Shown one piece after another: positions 1 through 10,116 of a stretch of 64,000 nt of DNA (positions are counted from its first letter, which is position 1; the number at the start of each line of letters is the position of its first letter). The position numbers and the translations under genes are program-made. The DNA is from an uncultured Pantoea sp. (GTDB taxonomy: Bacteria > Pseudomonadota > Gammaproteobacteria > Enterobacterales > Enterobacteriaceae). The notes beneath the pieces are model-generated. The model made no database searches. It saw only the letters and a list, made by a program, of their open reading frames with translations, and was not told where the DNA came from. The DNA lies in contig CAJYKU010000024.1 in the NCBI GenBank assembly GCA_913775175.1, positions 22,878 to 86,877 of the forward strand, written 5' to 3'.

Positions 1-1110
1 ATTGATCTTAATCGCCAGCACGCTGGGATCAAATGAGGCCTGGCGCAGCAGCTCCAGAACATGCTCAAAGGTATGATAGGGATAATAAAGCAGCATATCG
101 CGGTGACGAATCGCATCGAAGCCATTACGAAAACCATCAAAACCACTGTGCCGGATCTGCGGCAGCGGCCGGTTAACCAGATTGCTTTTACCGACATTTG
201 GAAAGCCGATAAAGTCTTTGAAATTGTGATAGCGTCCACCTGGCACAATCGAGTCATAGTTGGAGATCGAGAGCTTGTGGCGCAACATTTCAACCATGGC
301 ATCAGGCATATCGCGCTGATAGACAAACCGTACCGGCTCGGCGGTCAGGCGCTGCTTCAGGCTTGATGACATCAGCTCCAGCAGACTCGACTCCATCTCG
401 GTTACCAGATCATACTCCGCATCACGCGTCATTTTCATCGAATAGGCGTTCAGCGCGTCGTAATCGAAAAAACCTTTGAAGATCTCATCCAGGCAGTAAC
501 GCAGGATATTATCCAGCAGGATCATCGGCTTGCGACGGCGTGGCGACTCTGCTGGCAGATTAATAAAACGTGGCACTTTATCTGACGGGATCTCCAGCAG
601 CGCATAACGGATATCGTCACCGCGAATAATCTCCACCGCCAGATAGGTATAGTCATCTTTAAGAAACTCAATCAGATCGGTGTCGTGATTGATCAGAATC
701 GGCGTGACGTGCTGCCGTAGCTGATGCTTGAAATAGTGCCGCAGCCACTCCTGCTGATTAGCCGAGAGCTGACGTTCATTGATCAGAAAGATTTGATTGC
801 GCGCCATTTCCAGCAGCAGCTCATTATAGAGCGCGTCAAACTCCTGATCGGATCGCAGCACCCGCTGCTGAATTTTTTTCAGCAGATGACGCAGGGGAGT
901 GGGCTTGCCCTGTTCTTCACTAATCAAAATCCGCCGCTTGAGATCGGCAAAGCGCACCTTGTAAAACTCTTCAAGGTTGTTGGAATAGATACCTAAAAAG
1001 CGCATGCGCTCAATCAGCGGGTTACTCTTATCGGCCGCTTCCTGCAGCACACGTTCATTAAAGGATAACCAGCTTATTTCTTTTTCGATATACAGCTTTT
1101 CCTGACCCAT
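1..1110 (-). CDS. ppk: Polyphosphate kinase, N-terminal part (runs off window)
   Basis: Only the first 370 codons are inside the window; the rest lies to the left. The product begins [18 protein letters not shown], the usual Ppk1 opening, and contains the N-domain and the start of the head domain ([20 protein letters not shown] around residues 38-57). Ppk1 makes inorganic polyphosphate from ATP at the inner membrane; the catalytic histidines lie beyond the window edge. In E. coli ppk follows purMN; here three pst genes lie between, transcribed away from ppk, so the two share the 183-bp region 1111-1293. The frame is open throughout. Identification is from recalled family sequence and is firm. 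Confidence 0.95.
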   Translation of the reverse strand, partial: MGQEKLYIEKEISWLSFNERVLQEAADKSNPLIERMRFLGIYSNNLEEFYKVRFADLKRRILISEEQGKPTPLRHLLKKIQQRVLRSDQEFDALYNELLLEMARNQIFLINERQLSANQQEWLRHYFKHQLRQHVTPILINHDTDLIEFLKDDYTYLAVEIIRGDDIRYALLEIPSDKVPRFINLPAESPRRRKPMILLDNILRYCLDEIFKGFFDYDALNAYSMKMTRDAEYDLVTEMESSLLELMSSSLKQRLTAEPVRFVYQRDMPDAMVEMLRHKLSISNYDSIVPGGRYHNFKDFIGFPNVGKSNLVNRPLPQIRHSGFDGFRNGFDAIRHRDMLLYYPYHTFEHVLELLRQASFDPSVLAIKIN

Positions 1111-1293
1111 TCTGACTCCGTGATGCTGTGGCGGGACGATATGTCCGGCGCAAGGCGCGCAGTGATGCGGCTCCGCTCAGTCTCCTTAATCAATATTGCT
1201 AGAGTATGGCAGGCTTGTCCAACGTCAACAGTTGTCTTATCAACCAGCTACGGGCAACATAGCGACACTCTCTAACGCACAATACTGGCCGGC

Positions 1294-3387
1294 ATGAGCA
1301 TAAACCGCATCCCTGTTGATTTTAATGACCGTCGCCGGCACGCCATCGATACGTTAATCAGGCGTGTCGTTACAACATGCGGTGCAGGAATATTGCTGCT
1401 GATGCTGCTGATTTTTTTCTGGCTGATTTGGGTGGTACTGCCGCTGTTTAGCGCACCGGCACTGCATCCGTCGGCAAGTCAGCAGCTGTGGGACAAAACA
1501 GCGGCACTGGCGCTGGGCAGCGACGGCGTGCTGGGCTGGCGCATCACGCCTCATGAGGCGCGCTTTATTCCGCTCAACGGTGAACCGGCTGAGCAGGCGC
1601 TGGCGCTGGCGGGCGAGCCGCGCGCGGCGGTTACCAGCAGCAGTCATGATGCCGTGTTACTCAATGTGCAGGGCGCACTGCTGCTGTTACAACCACGTAT
1701 CCACAACGGCCAGGGTGAATGGTATTTTCCACTGGGTGATACGCCGCTGTCGCTGCCGCAGGGTGCTGTAAGCCAGATGGCGCTGGCGCAGCCCGACAGT
1801 AATCAGTGGTGTATTGCTGCCCGGACGCCCGCAGGTATCAGCATTATTACCTTTAACCATGGCAAAACAGTGAGCCAGATAGTGTTGCCGCAACAGCAGG
1901 CTGAGCAGCTGCTGCTGTCGCCTGATGGCGCGCTGCTGTTTGCCAGCCACGATCGCCAGTTACAGGTATGGCAGATCAGTGGCGGGGTGGCAACGCTACG
2001 CGAAACCCAGCTGCTGACCGCGCCCGCCAGGCAATTAACGCTGCTGGCAGGTGGCCAGTCGCTGCTGATTACCGATGATAACGGTATCAGTCAGTGGTTT
2101 GCGATTACCGGCGCACAGGGGCCACGGCTGCATAAGATCCGCAGCTGGCGCGCGGGTCAGGCGTCGCAGGGCGTGGCAACTGAGACGCAGCGCCGGGTCT
2201 TTGCCAGCTGGGATCAACAGGGGCTGCTGCAGCTGTTTGCCAGCAAACAAGCGGCACCAATACTGACTCGTCAGCTGGCACCGGGCATTCAGGCGCTGGC
2301 ATTTACTCCGCGCGGTGATGGACTGATTGTTGAGCGCGCGGGCAGTTGGCAGCTGTTCCGGCTGGATAATCCCTGGCCCGACATCACCTGGCGCAATCTG
2401 TGGCAGAAAATCTGGTATGAAAACTATCCGCAACCTGACTGGGTATGGCAATCCACCGCAGCCGGTGACAGCTATCAGGCAAAATTCAGTTTGATCCCGC
2501 TGGTCAGCGGCACGTTAAAAGCCGCGGCGCTGGCACTGCTGTTTGCCACGCCGCTGGCGCTGGCTGCCGCCATCTATACCGCCTGGTTTATGTCGCCGGG
2601 TCTGCGGCGCTGGGTCAAACCCGGCATTGAGATGATGGGCGCATTGCCCAGCGTGGTTATTGGTCTGATTGCCGGTATCTGGATAGCTCCCCATATGAGT
2701 CACGCGCTGGTAGGGGTTATGCTGCTGCCACTGCTGCTGGCAGTCACGCTGCTGCTGTGCGGCGCGCTAAGTCACTCTCTGCCTGCCCGCTGGCGGCAGC
2801 CTGGTGTTGAGGTCATTCTGCTGCTGCCGCTGTTGCTGCTGGTAACACTGCTGACGCTCTGGTTGTCAGCCCGGCTCTGGCCAGACGCCAGTGAACAGCT
2901 GGCACACTACGATCAGCGTAATCTGCTGGTGGCTGCCGTTGCGATGGGCTTTGCTCTGGTGCCACTGATTTTTACCCTTGCTGAAGATGCGCTGTTCAGC
3001 GTGCCAGCCGCACTGGGGCAGGGATCGCTGGCGCTGGGTGCAACACCATGGCAAACCCTGACTCGCGTAGTGCTGCCTGGTGCCTCAGCCGGGATTTTTG
3101 CAGCACTGATGATTGGTTTTGGTCGTGCGGTTGGCGAAACAATGATTGTATTGATGGCAACCGGCAATACGCCGGTAAGTGAAGGCGGGCTGTTCAGCGG
3201 GTTGCGGGCGCTCTCAGCAAATATTGCCATCGAAATGCCGGAGGCGGCGGCGGGCAGTGCGCACTATCGCATTCTGTTTCTCAGTGCACTACTGCTGCTG
3301 CTGTTTACGCTGGTTATTAACACCATCGCGGAGATTATTCGCCAGCGACTGCGCCAGCGCTACAGTCAGCATGAGGGACAGGGATGA
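1294..3387 (+). CDS. pstC: Phosphate ABC transporter permease, large PstC type
   Basis: This 697-residue protein is about twice the length of E. coli PstC and matches the large form found in Pseudomonas and Vibrio. A membrane segment at about residues 31-55 is followed by a roughly 330-residue region rich in beta-propeller-like repeats, presumably periplasmic, and then by a permease domain (residues about 415-690). The permease has a typical ABC loop (QGSLALGATPWQTLTRVVLPG). The stop codon overlaps the next gene's ATG by four bases, so PstC and PstA are translationally coupled. No pstS or phoU is present nearby, so the binding protein must be encoded elsewhere. Substrate phosphate is inferred from family membership; I found no convincing Pho box upstream. 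Confidence 0.85.
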   Translation: MSINRIPVDFNDRRRHAIDTLIRRVVTTCGAGILLLMLLIFFWLIWVVLPLFSAPALHPSASQQLWDKTAALALGSDGVLGWRITPHEARFIPLNGEPAEQALALAGEPRAAVTSSSHDAVLLNVQGALLLLQPRIHNGQGEWYFPLGDTPLSLPQGAVSQMALAQPDSNQWCIAARTPAGISIITFNHGKTVSQIVLPQQQAEQLLLSPDGALLFASHDRQLQVWQISGGVATLRETQLLTAPARQLTLLAGGQSLLITDDNGISQWFAITGAQGPRLHKIRSWRAGQASQGVATETQRRVFASWDQQGLLQLFASKQAAPILTRQLAPGIQALAFTPRGDGLIVERAGSWQLFRLDNPWPDITWRNLWQKIWYENYPQPDWVWQSTAAGDSYQAKFSLIPLVSGTLKAAALALLFATPLALAAAIYTAWFMSPGLRRWVKPGIEMMGALPSVVIGLIAGIWIAPHMSHALVGVMLLPLLLAVTLLLCGALSHSLPARWRQPGVEVILLLPLLLLVTLLTLWLSARLWPDASEQLAHYDQRNLLVAAVAMGFALVPLIFTLAEDALFSVPAALGQGSLALGATPWQTLTRVVLPGASAGIFAALMIGFGRAVGETMIVLMATGNTPVSEGGLFSGLRALSANIAIEMPEAAAGSAHYRILFLSALLLLLFTLVINTIAEIIRQRLRQRYSQHEGQG

Positions 3388-4985
3388 ACAGCGCACATCG
3401 ACAGAATGATCGCTGGCGCTGGCTGACAGCGGGTGCCGTTGCGGTCTGTCTGCTGGCGTTTACGCTGCTGATTGGCTTGCTGGCGTGGCAGGGCGTTCGT
3501 GCTTTCTGGCCGCAGCCGGTGGATCACTATCAGTTGCGCTCGCCGGATGCAGAGCCGGTCGCGCTGCTGGGTGAAACATTACAGGCAGAGCAGCAGCAGA
3601 CCGGATGGCGTTACCTGGTGAAAACCGGTAATCGCGATTTTGCCGCGCCCGATTTTCGCGTCATCTATAGCCGTACGCCTGCAAAGCCGCAGCAGCCGAA
3701 GGATGTGCTGGTGCTGCAGCGTCGCAGTGGCGGAAATGCCTATGGCTGGCTGGTGGCGTTGCAGGAAGAGGGTGAAACGCTAAGCGCGCAGAATCCCTAT
3801 GCGCTTCTGCAGCAGCGTCTGCAGCAGGTGCAGACAGAGCTGCATCAGGCAGCAAATATTCGCCGTATCGATATGGCCCGGCTTAATGCCAGGCTGGAAA
3901 AACTACAGCAGCAGGCAGATGAGCAGCAGCGTAATAATCGCTTTGGTCTGCAGGAGCAGTCGGAGTTTGATGCCAACCGTGCCGCACTGCAGCGGCGTTT
4001 TAACGCCCTGACCCGGCAGCTGACCTGGCTGCAGCAGGCGAGTCAGCGCGATACGCTGATCCTGCGGGATACGCAGGGGGCTGAACATACCATTCCACTG
4101 ACGCAGATTGTGGCTGCCTGGTATCCCAACAGCATGAGCCTGCCGCAGAAAGCACAGCATTTTCTCCGTCAGGTATGGCAGTTTGTCAGTGATTCACCCG
4201 CAGCCGGCGGCAGTGAGAGCGGGGCGTTTCCGGCCATTTTTGGCACCGTCCTGATGGTATTGCTGATGTCAATTATTGTGATGCCGCTTGGCGTCATTGT
4301 GGCAGTCTGGCTGCATGAGTACGCAGGACGCAACGCGCTGACACGGCTGGTACGTATTGCGGTCGTCAATCTCGCCGGGGTGCCGTCGATTGTATATGGC
4401 GTATTTGGTCTCGGTTTTTTCGTCTGGCTGATTGGCGGCACTCTCGACCAGCTCTTTTTTGCCCGTGCCCTGCCGAATCCTACGTTCGGTACTCCGGGCC
4501 TGCTGTGGGCAGCGCTGACGCTGGCTCTGCTGACGCTGCCGGTAGTGATAGTGGCAACAGAAGAGGGATTGTCACGCATCCCCGACGCGTTGCGTCAGGG
4601 ATCGCTGGCGCTGGGTGCGACTCAGGCAGAAACGCTATGGCGGGTGGTGCTGCCACTTGCCGTGCCTGCAATGCTCACTGGTTTAATTCTGGCCGTGGCG
4701 CGCGCAGCAGGCGAAACTGCACCGCTGATGCTGGTGGGTGTGGTAAAAATGGTGCCGGAGCTGCCGCTGGATGCAGTTTTTCCCTATCTGCATCTTGACC
4801 GCAAATTTATGCATCTGGGTTTTCAGATTTACGATTTGGCGTTTCAGAGTCCGAATATCGACGCCGATCGCCCGCTGGTGTATGCCACTGCGCTGCTGCT
4901 GGTGATTATTATTCTGTCGCTGAATCTGCTGGCGATGATCCTGCGGCATCGGCTGCGAGAGCGTTACCGGCTGATGACGCATTAA
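3384..4985 (+). CDS. pstA: Phosphate ABC transporter permease, large PstA type
   Basis: The 533-residue product is the long PstA form. One membrane segment lies near residues 14-38. A soluble insert follows, containing a strongly glutamine-rich predicted coiled coil at about residues 130-225. The conserved permease core runs from about 285 to 525, with the ABC loop EGLSRIPDALRQGSLALGAT. It should pair with the large PstC encoded just upstream (ATGA overlap) and with PstB downstream after a 12-bp gap. The N-terminal insert corresponds to the DUF3333-type extension seen in gamma-proteobacterial PstA proteins; its function is not known to me. Confidence 0.85.
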   Translation: MNSAHRQNDRWRWLTAGAVAVCLLAFTLLIGLLAWQGVRAFWPQPVDHYQLRSPDAEPVALLGETLQAEQQQTGWRYLVKTGNRDFAAPDFRVIYSRTPAKPQQPKDVLVLQRRSGGNAYGWLVALQEEGETLSAQNPYALLQQRLQQVQTELHQAANIRRIDMARLNARLEKLQQQADEQQRNNRFGLQEQSEFDANRAALQRRFNALTRQLTWLQQASQRDTLILRDTQGAEHTIPLTQIVAAWYPNSMSLPQKAQHFLRQVWQFVSDSPAAGGSESGAFPAIFGTVLMVLLMSIIVMPLGVIVAVWLHEYAGRNALTRLVRIAVVNLAGVPSIVYGVFGLGFFVWLIGGTLDQLFFARALPNPTFGTPGLLWAALTLALLTLPVVIVATEEGLSRIPDALRQGSLALGATQAETLWRVVLPLAVPAMLTGLILAVARAAGETAPLMLVGVVKMVPELPLDAVFPYLHLDRKFMHLGFQIYDLAFQSPNIDADRPLVYATALLLVIIILSLNLLAMILRHRLRERYRLMTH

Positions 4986-4997
4986 AAAGGTTGGAAC

Positions 4998-5765
4998 ATG
5001 ACGCCTGATGAACATATTGCGCTGCAGATAAATTCGTTGTCGCTCTGGTATGGTGAACGCCGGGCGCTGAATAATATTAATCTGCAGATCCCGAAAAACC
5101 GGATAACGGCACTGATTGGGCCCTCTGGCTGTGGTAAATCCACACTGCTGCGCTGCTTTAATCGCATGAATGATATGATTAGCGGCTGCCGTACTGAAGG
5201 GGAGATCCTGCTGGATCAATGTCCGGTAATGCAGGCGGATCAGGATCTGCCGGCGCTGCGTCGCCGCATCGGCATGGTGTTTCAGCGCCCTAATCCGTTT
5301 CCTAAATCGATTTATGAAAATGTGGTCTATGGCCTGCGGCTACAGGGCGTACGCGATCGCCGGATATTGAATGAGGCGTGTGAACGTGCATTGCGGGCGG
5401 CGGCACTCTGGGGAGAGGTAAAAGACCATCTGGCGCAGAATGCCCTGACGCTCTCCAGCGGCCAGCAGCAGCGGCTGGTGATTGCCAGAGCAATTGCTAT
5501 TGAGCCGGAAGTATTACTGCTGGATGAGCCAACCTCGGCGCTGGACCCAATCTCCACGCTGGTGATTGAAGAGCTGATGAGCACGCTTAAAGCGCACTTT
5601 ACGCTGATACTGGTCACACACAACATGCAGCAGGCGGCGCGCGTCTCTGACTACACTGCTTTTATGCACCAGGGAGAGCTGATTGAGTTTAACAAAACGG
5701 ATCAGATCTTTACTGCGCCCGGCGTGCGGCGTACCGAAGAGTACATCACTGGCCGTTTTGGTTAA
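4998..5765 (+). CDS. pstB: Phosphate ABC transporter ATP-binding protein
   Basis: A 255-residue ATPase with Walker [10 protein letters not shown] near residue 35, Q-loop [11 protein letters not shown], Walker [13 protein letters not shown] and H-loop VTHNMQQ. The [11 protein letters not shown] stretch is typical of PstB. The ABC signature reads LSSGQQQR where most family members have LSGGQQQR, a conservative but notable change at a catalytic loop. It ends the pstCAB set and converges on purN. A GC-rich inverted repeat around 5793-5817 (GCCCCG, CGGGGC) separates the two. It energises phosphate import by the two large permeases. Confidence 0.88.
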   Translation: MTPDEHIALQINSLSLWYGERRALNNINLQIPKNRITALIGPSGCGKSTLLRCFNRMNDMISGCRTEGEILLDQCPVMQADQDLPALRRRIGMVFQRPNPFPKSIYENVVYGLRLQGVRDRRILNEACERALRAAALWGEVKDHLAQNALTLSSGQQQRLVIARAIAIEPEVLLLDEPTSALDPISTLVIEELMSTLKAHFTLILVTHNMQQAARVSDYTAFMHQGELIEFNKTDQIFTAPGVRRTEEYITGRFG

Positions 5766-5833
5766 ACGCGGAATAGCAGAGCAGACGCCCCGACATGCAG
5801 CCTGCCGCCGCGGGGCATCACAGAGACTTCCTG

Positions 5834-6472
5834 TTACTCGTGAGCATACCCCTGAACGGGTAGCGGTTGCTCATCCAGCCACGCTTTGTCGTCACGCATT
5901 GCCAGCCGGCCATCTACAAACCAGCTAATCACCAGCGGATAGATAGTATGTTCCTGATGCTGCACGCGCGCGGCGATCTCTGCTTCACTGTCGCCGGCAA
6001 AAACCGGAACACGCGCCTGCAGGATCACCGGCCCGCCATCCAGCTCCTCGGTAACAAAATGCACTGAGGTTCCATGCTCACTATCACCATTCTCCAGCAC
6101 CTGACGATGCGTATGCAGACCCGGATATTTGGGCAGCAGAGAGGGGTGGATATTAAGCAGACGGCTCTGGTAATGCGCCACAAACGCACTGCTGAGAATG
6201 CGCATATAACCCGCCAGTACCACCAGATCGGGATTATAAGCATCAATGTGCTGCATCAGCTGGCGATCAAACGCCTCGCGGTCAGGAAAGTCGCCGGGCG
6301 CTAACGTCAGGGCTGGCACACCCGCCTGTTGCGCCCGCGTCAGGCCATATGCGCTGGCTTTATTGCTGATAACGGCAGCAACGCTGCCGTTAATCCGCCC
6401 GCTGCTGCAGGCGTCAAGGATGGACTGAAGATTGCTGCCGTTACCGGAGATCAGTACAACCAGTTTTTTCAT
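5834..6472 (-). CDS. purN: Phosphoribosylglycinamide formyltransferase (GART)
   Basis: The 212-residue enzyme transfers a formyl group from 10-formyl-tetrahydrofolate to GAR in step three of purine synthesis. The N-terminal [10 protein letters not shown] loop binds the GAR phosphate. Catalytic residues Asn107, His109 ([13 protein letters not shown]) and Asp145 (EELDGGP) are present. The ATG overlaps the purM stop by four bases, as in the E. coli purMN operon, so it is translated with purM from the PurR-controlled promoter. Length is as expected for the family. Confidence 0.97.
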   Translation of the reverse strand: MKKLVVLISGNGSNLQSILDACSSGRINGSVAAVISNKASAYGLTRAQQAGVPALTLAPGDFPDREAFDRQLMQHIDAYNPDLVVLAGYMRILSSAFVAHYQSRLLNIHPSLLPKYPGLHTHRQVLENGDSEHGTSVHFVTEELDGGPVILQARVPVFAGDSEAEIAARVQHQEHTIYPLVISWFVDGRLAMRDDKAWLDEQPLPVQGYAHE

Positions 6473-7509
6473 GGGTTGATAACCACACGCTCTTGTGAGT
6501 CAGAGGCATTGATAACACCAATTTTCCATGCCTGCTCGCCAGCACGCTGCATCAGCTCAATCGCTTTATCTGCCTCTGCCGGACTCAGTGCAATCACCAT
6601 GCCGACACCACAGTTAAAGGTGCGATACATCTCGTGACGGCTGACATTACCAGCCTGTTGCAGCCAGGTGAATACCGCCGGCCACTGCCAGCTCTGCTCA
6701 TCCAGTACTGCCTGAGTATTTTCCGGCAGTACACGCGGGATATTTTCCCAGAAGCCGCCGCCGGTCAGATGCGCGATAGCGTGTACATCTACCTGTTCAA
6801 TCAGGCTCAGAATATTTTTTACATAGATGCGGGTAGGTGCCAGCAGGTGATCGGCCAGTGATTTCCCTTCCAGCTGCTCGCTTTCCGGATCGGTGGCGCT
6901 GACTTCAAGAATTTTACGCACCAGCGAGTAGCCGTTTGAGTGCGGGCCGCTGGAGCCCAGTGCAATCAGAACGTCACCATCCTGCACCTTGCTGCCGTCG
7001 ATGATCTCTGATTTTTCAACCACGCCAACGCAAAAGCCAGCCACATCGTAATCTTCGCCGTGATACATGCCTGGCATCTCAGCAGTTTCACCGCCTACCA
7101 GTGCACAACCCGATTGCAGACAGCCTTCAGCAATGCCGGTGACTACCGCAGAGGCGGTATCGACATCAAGTTTGCCCGTGGCGTAATAGTCAAGGAAGAA
7201 GAGCGGTTCTGCACCCTGAACAACCAGGTCATTAACACACATCGCTACCAGATCGATACCAATAGTGTCATGGCGTTTGAGATCCATTGCCAGACGTAGC
7301 TTGGTGCCCACGCCATCCGTTCCCGAAACCAGCACCGGCTCGCGATACTTCTGCGGCAGCGCACAGAGCGCGCCAAAGCCGCCCAGTCCACCCATAACTT
7401 CCGGGCGACGGGTTTTTTTTACTACGCCTTTAATACGGTCAACCAGATCGTTACCAGCATCAATATCAACACCGGCGTCTTTATAGCTGAGAGAGGTTTT
7501 GTCGGTCAC
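6469..7509 (-). CDS. purM: Phosphoribosylformylglycinamidine cyclo-ligase (AIR synthetase)
   Basis: PurM closes the imidazole ring of FGAM using ATP in purine synthesis. I place the start at GTG (7507-7509), giving [20 protein letters not shown] and 346 residues, matching E. coli PurM. A longer open frame extends upstream but covers the PurR box. A GGGGA ribosome binding sequence precedes the GTG. Family motifs include [22 protein letters not shown] and [12 protein letters not shown]. It is first in the purMN operon and diverges from upp. Confidence 0.97.
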   Translation of the reverse strand: MTDKTSLSYKDAGVDIDAGNDLVDRIKGVVKKTRRPEVMGGLGGFGALCALPQKYREPVLVSGTDGVGTKLRLAMDLKRHDTIGIDLVAMCVNDLVVQGAEPLFFLDYYATGKLDVDTASAVVTGIAEGCLQSGCALVGGETAEMPGMYHGEDYDVAGFCVGVVEKSEIIDGSKVQDGDVLIALGSSGPHSNGYSLVRKILEVSATDPESEQLEGKSLADHLLAPTRIYVKNILSLIEQVDVHAIAHLTGGGFWENIPRVLPENTQAVLDEQSWQWPAVFTWLQQAGNVSRHEMYRTFNCGVGMVIALSPAEADKAIELMQRAGEQAWKIGVINASDSQERVVINP

Positions 7510-7571
7510 TGCGGAATCCCCACGCGATTGCGATTGGTGGCAAAAATTAAGCGCGGCAATTCTAACAGCGC

Positions 7572-7587
7572 AGGCAAACGTTTGCGA
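7572..7587. promoter_or_regulatory. PurR operator for purMN
   Basis: The 16-mer AGGCAAACGTTTGCGA matches the PurR consensus ACGCAAACGTTTGCGT at 14 positions and is palindromic over its central 12 bases. It lies 62 bp upstream of the purM start codon, as expected for purine repression of purMN. Confidence 0.85.
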
Positions 7588-7699
7588 GTCTGATCTCATG
7601 CCTGTTACTCACGACGTCAGATTTTTGTTAATCCGCTATTCTCAGGACAGTTAGCGAAGACATTGACCAATCTGCTGTGGCGCCGCAATAAAAAGGCGG

Positions 7700-7721
7700 T
7701 ATAATCCGGCGATTTTTTTTT
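7700..7721 (+). promoter_or_regulatory. upp promoter -10 and UTP-sensitive start region
   Basis: A perfect -10 box TATAAT (7700-7705) is followed after five bases by G-A and nine T residues (7711-7721). In E. coli upp the same arrangement lets high UTP cause reiterative, non-productive transcription from one start, while the alternative start gives full transcripts. The sequence similarity is direct; regulation is inferred from E. coli. No good -35 hexamer is visible at 17 bp; the TTGACC at 7663 is too far away. Confidence 0.75.
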
Positions 7722-7749
7722 AGCTCAACTCACATCCGGGAGAATAATC

Positions 7750-8376
7750 ATGAAGATCGTGGAAGTCAGACACCCGCTGGTCAAACATAAACTGGGCCTG
7801 ATGCGTGAGAATGATATCAGCACCAAACGCTTTCGTGAGCTGGCGTCAGAAGTGGGCAGCCTGCTGACCTATGAGGCCACAGCCGATCTCGAAACCGAAC
7901 GCGTGACCATTGAGGGCTGGAACGGCCCGGTTGATGTTGATCAGATCAAAGGTAAAAAAATTACCGTGGTGCCGATTCTGCGTGCCGGACTGGGCATGAT
8001 GGAAGGGGTACTGGAGCATGTTCCGAGTGCGCGTATCAGCGTGGTGGGTGTTTACCGCGATGAAGAGACGCTGGAGCCGGTGCCTTACTTCCAGAAGCTG
8101 GTTTCCAACATTGAAGAGCGCATGGCGCTGGTGGTGGATCCTATGCTGGCCACCGGTGGCTCAATGATTGCGACCATCGATCTGCTGAAAAAAGCGGGCT
8201 GCAGCAGCATTAAAGTACTGGTGCTGGTTGCTGCGCCGGAAGGGATAGCTGCTCTGGAAAAAGCGCATCCCGATGTTGAGCTCTACACTGCCTCAATCGA
8301 TCAGGGACTGAATGAGAAGGGGTATATTATCCCGGGTCTCGGCGATGCAGGCGACAAGATCTTCGGAACCAAATAG
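7750..8376 (+). CDS. upp: Uracil phosphoribosyltransferase
   Basis: The 208-residue enzyme converts uracil and PRPP to UMP (pyrimidine salvage). The PRPP-binding loop [17 protein letters not shown] and the C-terminal uracil-binding region [18 protein letters not shown] are intact. Length and sequence are almost those of E. coli Upp. A GGGAGA site precedes the ATG. The uracil permease gene uraA lies downstream on the same strand, after a 363-bp spacer with a terminator-like hairpin, so uptake and salvage are probably partly co-transcribed. Confidence 0.98.
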   Translation: MKIVEVRHPLVKHKLGLMRENDISTKRFRELASEVGSLLTYEATADLETERVTIEGWNGPVDVDQIKGKKITVVPILRAGLGMMEGVLEHVPSARISVVGVYRDEETLEPVPYFQKLVSNIEERMALVVDPMLATGGSMIATIDLLKKAGCSSIKVLVLVAAPEGIAALEKAHPDVELYTASIDQGLNEKGYIIPGLGDAGDKIFGTK

Positions 8377-8739
8377 TGATTACTCCTGGCTACACGGCTT
8401 GTCACTTTGTCAGCAGAGAGTGCGCGAACGCCGCACGTTTTTCCGTATGCCTGAGTCTCTCTGTGCTGGCTGTGAATACCCTGCCTGCGCCAGTCACGCC
8501 CGGCCTGCAAATGCGGGCAGAATATGCATTGGCATTTTTTGAAAAGTAGTATTTGAGCAGCCGGCCAGAGAGTCGGCTTTTTTTTGGCATAAAAACACCA
8601 ACGAAAATCTCCGCAGAAGTAAAGGTCAAGCGCGCTGGCGATCGGATTGGTTCCGGTAAACCTGCACCAGCAGGTTATGCGGATGAACAGCAACAGTCAG
8701 CGTGGCCAGCCTGAATGATAACGGGGAAAGGGGATAATC
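8377..8739 (+). other. upp-uraA intercistronic region
   Basis: This 363-bp spacer holds no credible gene. It contains one hairpin followed by a T run (8559-8585), which could attenuate read-through from upp, and the ribosome binding site of uraA (GGGGAAAGGGG). No clear promoter was recognised for uraA. Confidence 0.6.
8559..8585 (+). terminator. Hairpin with T tail between upp and uraA
   Basis: The arms AGCCGGC and GTCGGCT, with one G-T pair, enclose CAGAGA and are followed by seven T residues. It looks like a rho-independent terminator or attenuator after upp. Confidence 0.7.
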
Positions 8740-10023
8740 ATGACGCGTAGAGCTATCGGCGTAAGCGAACGCCCGCCGCTGCTGCAAACCATTCCACTCA
8801 GCCTGCAGCATCTCTTTGCAATGTTTGGTGCCACGGTACTGGTGCCGATTCTGTTTCATATCAATCCAGCTACCGTGCTGCTGTTTAATGGCGTAGGTAC
8901 GCTGCTCTATCTCTTTATCTGTAAAGGTAAAATTCCAGCCTATCTTGGCTCCAGCTTTGCCTTTATCTCACCGGTGCTGCTGCTGCTGCCGCTGGGCTAT
9001 GAAGTTGCACTGGGCGGCTTTATTCTGTGTGGCCTGCTGTTCTGTATCGTGGCACTGATTGTGAAAAAAGCGGGCACCGGCTGGCTGGATGTAATGTTTC
9101 CTCCTGCCGCAATGGGCGCGATTGTTGCAGTGATTGGTCTGGAGCTGGCGGGCGTTGCGGCTAATATGGCTGGCCTGCTGCCAGCGGAAGGCACGGCACC
9201 GGATAGCACTGCAATTCTGATTTCCATGGTAACACTGTCGGTCACAGTATTTGGCTCAGTGCTGTTTCGCGGATTTCTGGCCATTATTCCGATTCTGATT
9301 GGCGTACTGGCAGGCTATGCCCTCTCATCAGTTCTTGGCATTGTTGACTGGCGCAGCGTGGAAAATGCACCCTGGTTTGCGCTGCCCACTTTTTATACCC
9401 CGCGCTTTGAGTGGGCCGCAATGCTGACTATTCTGCCCGCCGCGCTGGTGGTTATCGCTGAGCATGTCGGCCATCTGGTGGTCACGGCCAATATTGTTAA
9501 AAAAGATCTGATCCGCGATCCAGGACTGCATCGATCAATGTTTGCCAATGGTCTGTCGACGATGATCTCCGGCTTTTTCGGCTCTACACCCAATACGACC
9601 TATGGTGAAAATATTGGCGTGATGGCAATTACCCGCGTCTACAGCACCTGGGTCATTGGCGGAGCAGCGATTTTCGCCATTTTGCTCTCCTGCGTCGGCA
9701 AGCTGGCGGCGGCAATTCAGGCCATTCCTGTGCCGGTAATGGGCGGCGTATCGCTGCTGTTATATGGCGTTATTGGCGCATCCGGTATTCGCGTGCTGAT
9801 TGAATCAAAAGTCGATTACAACAAAGCGCAAAATCTGATCCTGACCTCAGTGATCCTGATTATTGGCGTGAGCGGAGCTAAAGTGCATATTGGTGCAGCT
9901 GAATTAAAAGGTATGGCACTGGCCACGCTGGTTGGCGTCGGGCTGGCGCTGATCTTCCGTGTGATCACTATCTTCCGTCCAGAAGAGGTGGTCGCTGAGG
10001 CTGCCGATCGTCAGGATGACTAA
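8740..10023 (+). CDS. uraA: Uracil:H+ symporter
   Basis: UraA imports uracil with protons across the inner membrane. The 427-residue product is nearly collinear with E. coli UraA, beginning MTRRAIGVSERPPLLQTIP. The nucleobase-ascorbate transporter fold of 14 membrane segments is expected. Substrate-contact motifs are visible: AYLGSSFAFISP, the glutamate in VVIAEHVGHL, and FGSTPNTTYGENIG. It supplies uracil to Upp. hda follows closely, and its extended frame would start three bases downstream. Confidence 0.97.
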   Translation: MTRRAIGVSERPPLLQTIPLSLQHLFAMFGATVLVPILFHINPATVLLFNGVGTLLYLFICKGKIPAYLGSSFAFISPVLLLLPLGYEVALGGFILCGLLFCIVALIVKKAGTGWLDVMFPPAAMGAIVAVIGLELAGVAANMAGLLPAEGTAPDSTAILISMVTLSVTVFGSVLFRGFLAIIPILIGVLAGYALSSVLGIVDWRSVENAPWFALPTFYTPRFEWAAMLTILPAALVVIAEHVGHLVVTANIVKKDLIRDPGLHRSMFANGLSTMISGFFGSTPNTTYGENIGVMAITRVYSTWVIGGAAIFAILLSCVGKLAAAIQAIPVPVMGGVSLLLYGVIGASGIRVLIESKVDYNKAQNLILTSVILIIGVSGAKVHIGAAELKGMALATLVGVGLALIFRVITIFRPEEVVAEAADRQDD

Positions 10024-10116
10024 GCGGTGCTGGCGGGCAGGGATGCCCGGTTCATCTCTGCGGATGATCGTGATAAACTGGCGCGGTTTTCTGCCCGTTC
10101 ATCTGTTGAGGTACTT

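Noticed and set aside
1215..1240. Two TTGTC motifs upstream of pstC considered as a Pho box
   Set aside because: They are 17 bp apart, whereas Pho box repeats are 11 bp apart, and they lack the CTGTCAT consensus.
7663..7705. TTGACC paired with TATAAT as the upp promoter
   Set aside because: The spacer would be 31 bp, far too long; only the -10 is kept.
10027..10116. N-terminal extension of hda from GTG
   Set aside because: Family similarity begins only at the CTG with its own ribosome site.
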